This document shows positions 5,938 through 6,992 of a stretch of DNA of 6,992 bases, piece after piece (within the stretch, counting starts at the first letter, position 1; each line of letters opens with the position of its first letter). Source of the DNA: DASTWM01 sp035765855 (GTDB taxonomy: Bacteria; Chloroflexota; Chloroflexia; Chloroflexales; Roseiflexaceae); contig DASTWM010000560.1 of the NCBI GenBank assembly GCA_035765855.1, positions 1 to 6,992 of the forward strand. The letters run 5' to 3'. Made by a program: the position numbers and the translations under genes. Under the pieces are notes generated by a model. That model ran no database searches and was not told the origin of the DNA. It saw only the letters and a program-made list of their open reading frames with translations.

Positions 5938-6992
5938 TTACGCCTGGCCGTTGTGCAGCGCCTTCCAGACCGTCTCCGCGCGGAAGGGCGTCTCGGTGAC
6001 GCGCGTGCCGGTCGCATCGCGAATGGCGTTGCTGATAGCGGCCAGCGCAGCAGTGATCGGCGGCTCGCCGACGCCACGCACCCCGAACGGTCCCATAGGC
6101 GACGGATTTTCGACAATGATCGCCTCGATCGGCGGCACGCGATCGGCCTTGGGCAAATCGTAGTCCATGAACGTCGCCGTCAGCAACTGGCCGTTTTCGT
6201 CGTACACCATGGCTTCGCCCATCGCCCAGCCAATGCTCTGCACTGTGCCGCCATGAATCTGGCCTTCGACCAGCATGGGATTCATTGCAAAGCCAACGTC
6301 CTGCACCGTGACGTACTGCTTGATCGTGACCTCGCCGGTGTCCGTGTCGACGGCGACGCGCGCCAACTGCGCCACGAAGCCGGGGCCGTTCTCCTCCACC
6401 GCCGCGCGCCCGTTGCCGATCACCGGGCCGGGTCCGCCGCGCGTGCGCTCGGCCTTAGCCGCAAGCTCGCCGATGGTTTTGGTCTGAGCTGGCACGCCCT
6501 TGACGCGCACCTGACCGTCAACGATTTCCAGATCGGCAGCGGATGCCTCGAACTCGTCGGCAGCAAGCTCCAGCAGCCGCTCGCGCACTTCGCGCGCCGC
6601 CGACGCAACCGCGCCCGACACGCTGTAGGTCGTCTGGCTGCCGCCGCTTGGCCCGGCGAACGGGCCAGTCGTCGTATCGCCCTGGATAATCTCGACCTGA
6701 TCCGGCGAGACGCCCAGGATTTCGGCGGCGATCAGGACAAAGGTGCTGTTCACACCAGAGATGTCGACCGAGCCGACCTCTACGCGCACGGTGCCGTCAT
6801 TATCCACCCGGCAGAATGCCGCAGCCGGCGACATGCCACACGGCCAGCCGCCCAGCGCGATGCCAACGCCTTCATTCGGGCCAAGATTGGCGCGGTTTTG
6901 CCAGGCGGGATGCTCGCGTATGCGCTCCAGGCACTGCCGCGCGCCGATGCTCGGCCACGGATCGCCGTTGCCCATGGGATCTCCGTCTTCCG
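5938..6992 (-). CDS. Xanthine dehydrogenase/CO dehydrogenase-family molybdopterin-binding subunit (partial, N-terminus beyond right edge)
   Basis: About 350 C-terminal residues are visible. The frame stays open upstream of the ATG at 6975 (it reads EDGDP before MGNGDP), so that ATG is internal and the gene continues beyond the right edge; full subunits are usually about 750-800 residues. The visible part is the second molybdenum-cofactor-binding half. Recognisable pieces are GVGIALGG, the cofactor-loop region IAAEILGVSPDQVEIIQGDT followed by GPSGGSQTTY, QDVGFAMNP with EGQIHGGTVQSIGWAMGE, and GVRGVGEPP near the C-terminus, whose Glu (codon 6064-6066) corresponds to the catalytic base of the family. 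Such subunits hydroxylate purines, aldehydes or N-heterocycles or oxidise CO, together with FAD and 2Fe-2S subunits that would lie outside the window. The classical GQG motif is absent (DISGVN instead). CoxL-type function cannot be judged because its diagnostic active-site loop is off-window. Substrate unknown. Confidence 0.9.
   Translation of the reverse strand, partial: EDGDPMGNGDPWPSIGARQCLERIREHPAWQNRANLGPNEGVGIALGGWPCGMSPAAAFCRVDNDGTVRVEVGSVDISGVNSTFVLIAAEILGVSPDQVEIIQGDTTTGPFAGPSGGSQTTYSVSGAVASAAREVRERLLELAADEFEASAADLEIVDGQVRVKGVPAQTKTIGELAAKAERTRGGPGPVIGNGRAAVEENGPGFVAQLARVAVDTDTGEVTIKQYVTVQDVGFAMNPMLVEGQIHGGTVQSIGWAMGEAMVYDENGQLLTATFMDYDLPKADRVPPIEAIIVENPSPMGPFGVRGVGEPPITAALAAISNAIRDATGTRVTETPFRAETVWKALHNGQA

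Noticed and set aside
5938..6975. ATG at 6975 as the true start of the molybdopterin-binding subunit
   Set aside because: The frame remains open to the window edge, and the visible part matches only the C-terminal half of the family, so the gene starts outside the window.

Overview
This 7 kb window looks like chromosomal DNA from a GC-rich (roughly 55-60% by eye), free-living bacterium. The protein styles suggest a Chloroflexota-like or actinobacteria-like organism: a PAS/GAF multisensor kinase, a receiver-linked SpoIIE/RsbU-type phosphatase, a SpoIIAA/RsbV-like antagonist, and CO/xanthine-dehydrogenase-family enzymes. No marker gene is present, so this assignment is an inference with low confidence. 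All five recognisable genes lie on the minus strand, so the window is transcribed from right to left. No RNA gene, CRISPR array, insertion sequence or prophage gene was seen.

Right part (4238-6992): the C-terminal part of a molybdopterin-binding large subunit of the xanthine dehydrogenase/CO dehydrogenase family runs in from the right edge. It ends at 5938 and is followed by a very strong GC-rich hairpin (5839-5874). Next come a second perfect palindrome (5799-5825) and a near-consensus sigma-70 promoter (TTGACG, 17 bp, TACAAT). A class-III PLP aminotransferase (5669-4323) follows, with a good Shine-Dalgarno. It is closed by a hairpin with a T-run at 4238-4264. The aminotransferase therefore looks like an independent single-gene unit.

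Left part (1-4237): after an intergenic region with an extended -10 promoter candidate and a long-range inverted repeat, there is a signalling operon of three genes. It begins with a membrane-anchored PAS-PAS-GAF-PAS histidine kinase (4076-1545). Next is a response regulator whose output domain is a PP2C/SpoIIE-type serine phosphatase (1552-392), overlapping the kinase by 8 bp. Last is a small SpoIIAA/RsbV-like STAS protein (286 to beyond position 1), which is cut by the window edge.

The left operon reads as a signalling chain. A signal acts on the kinase, phosphate passes to the receiver, the phosphatase is switched, and the phosphoserine of the STAS antagonist is removed. In known partner-switching systems this last step titrates an anti-sigma/serine kinase. 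That kinase and any sigma factor or other target are not in the window and would be sought to the left of position 1. Each component is a known family. The assembled chain is the most interesting item here, but it is not a clearly undescribed system.
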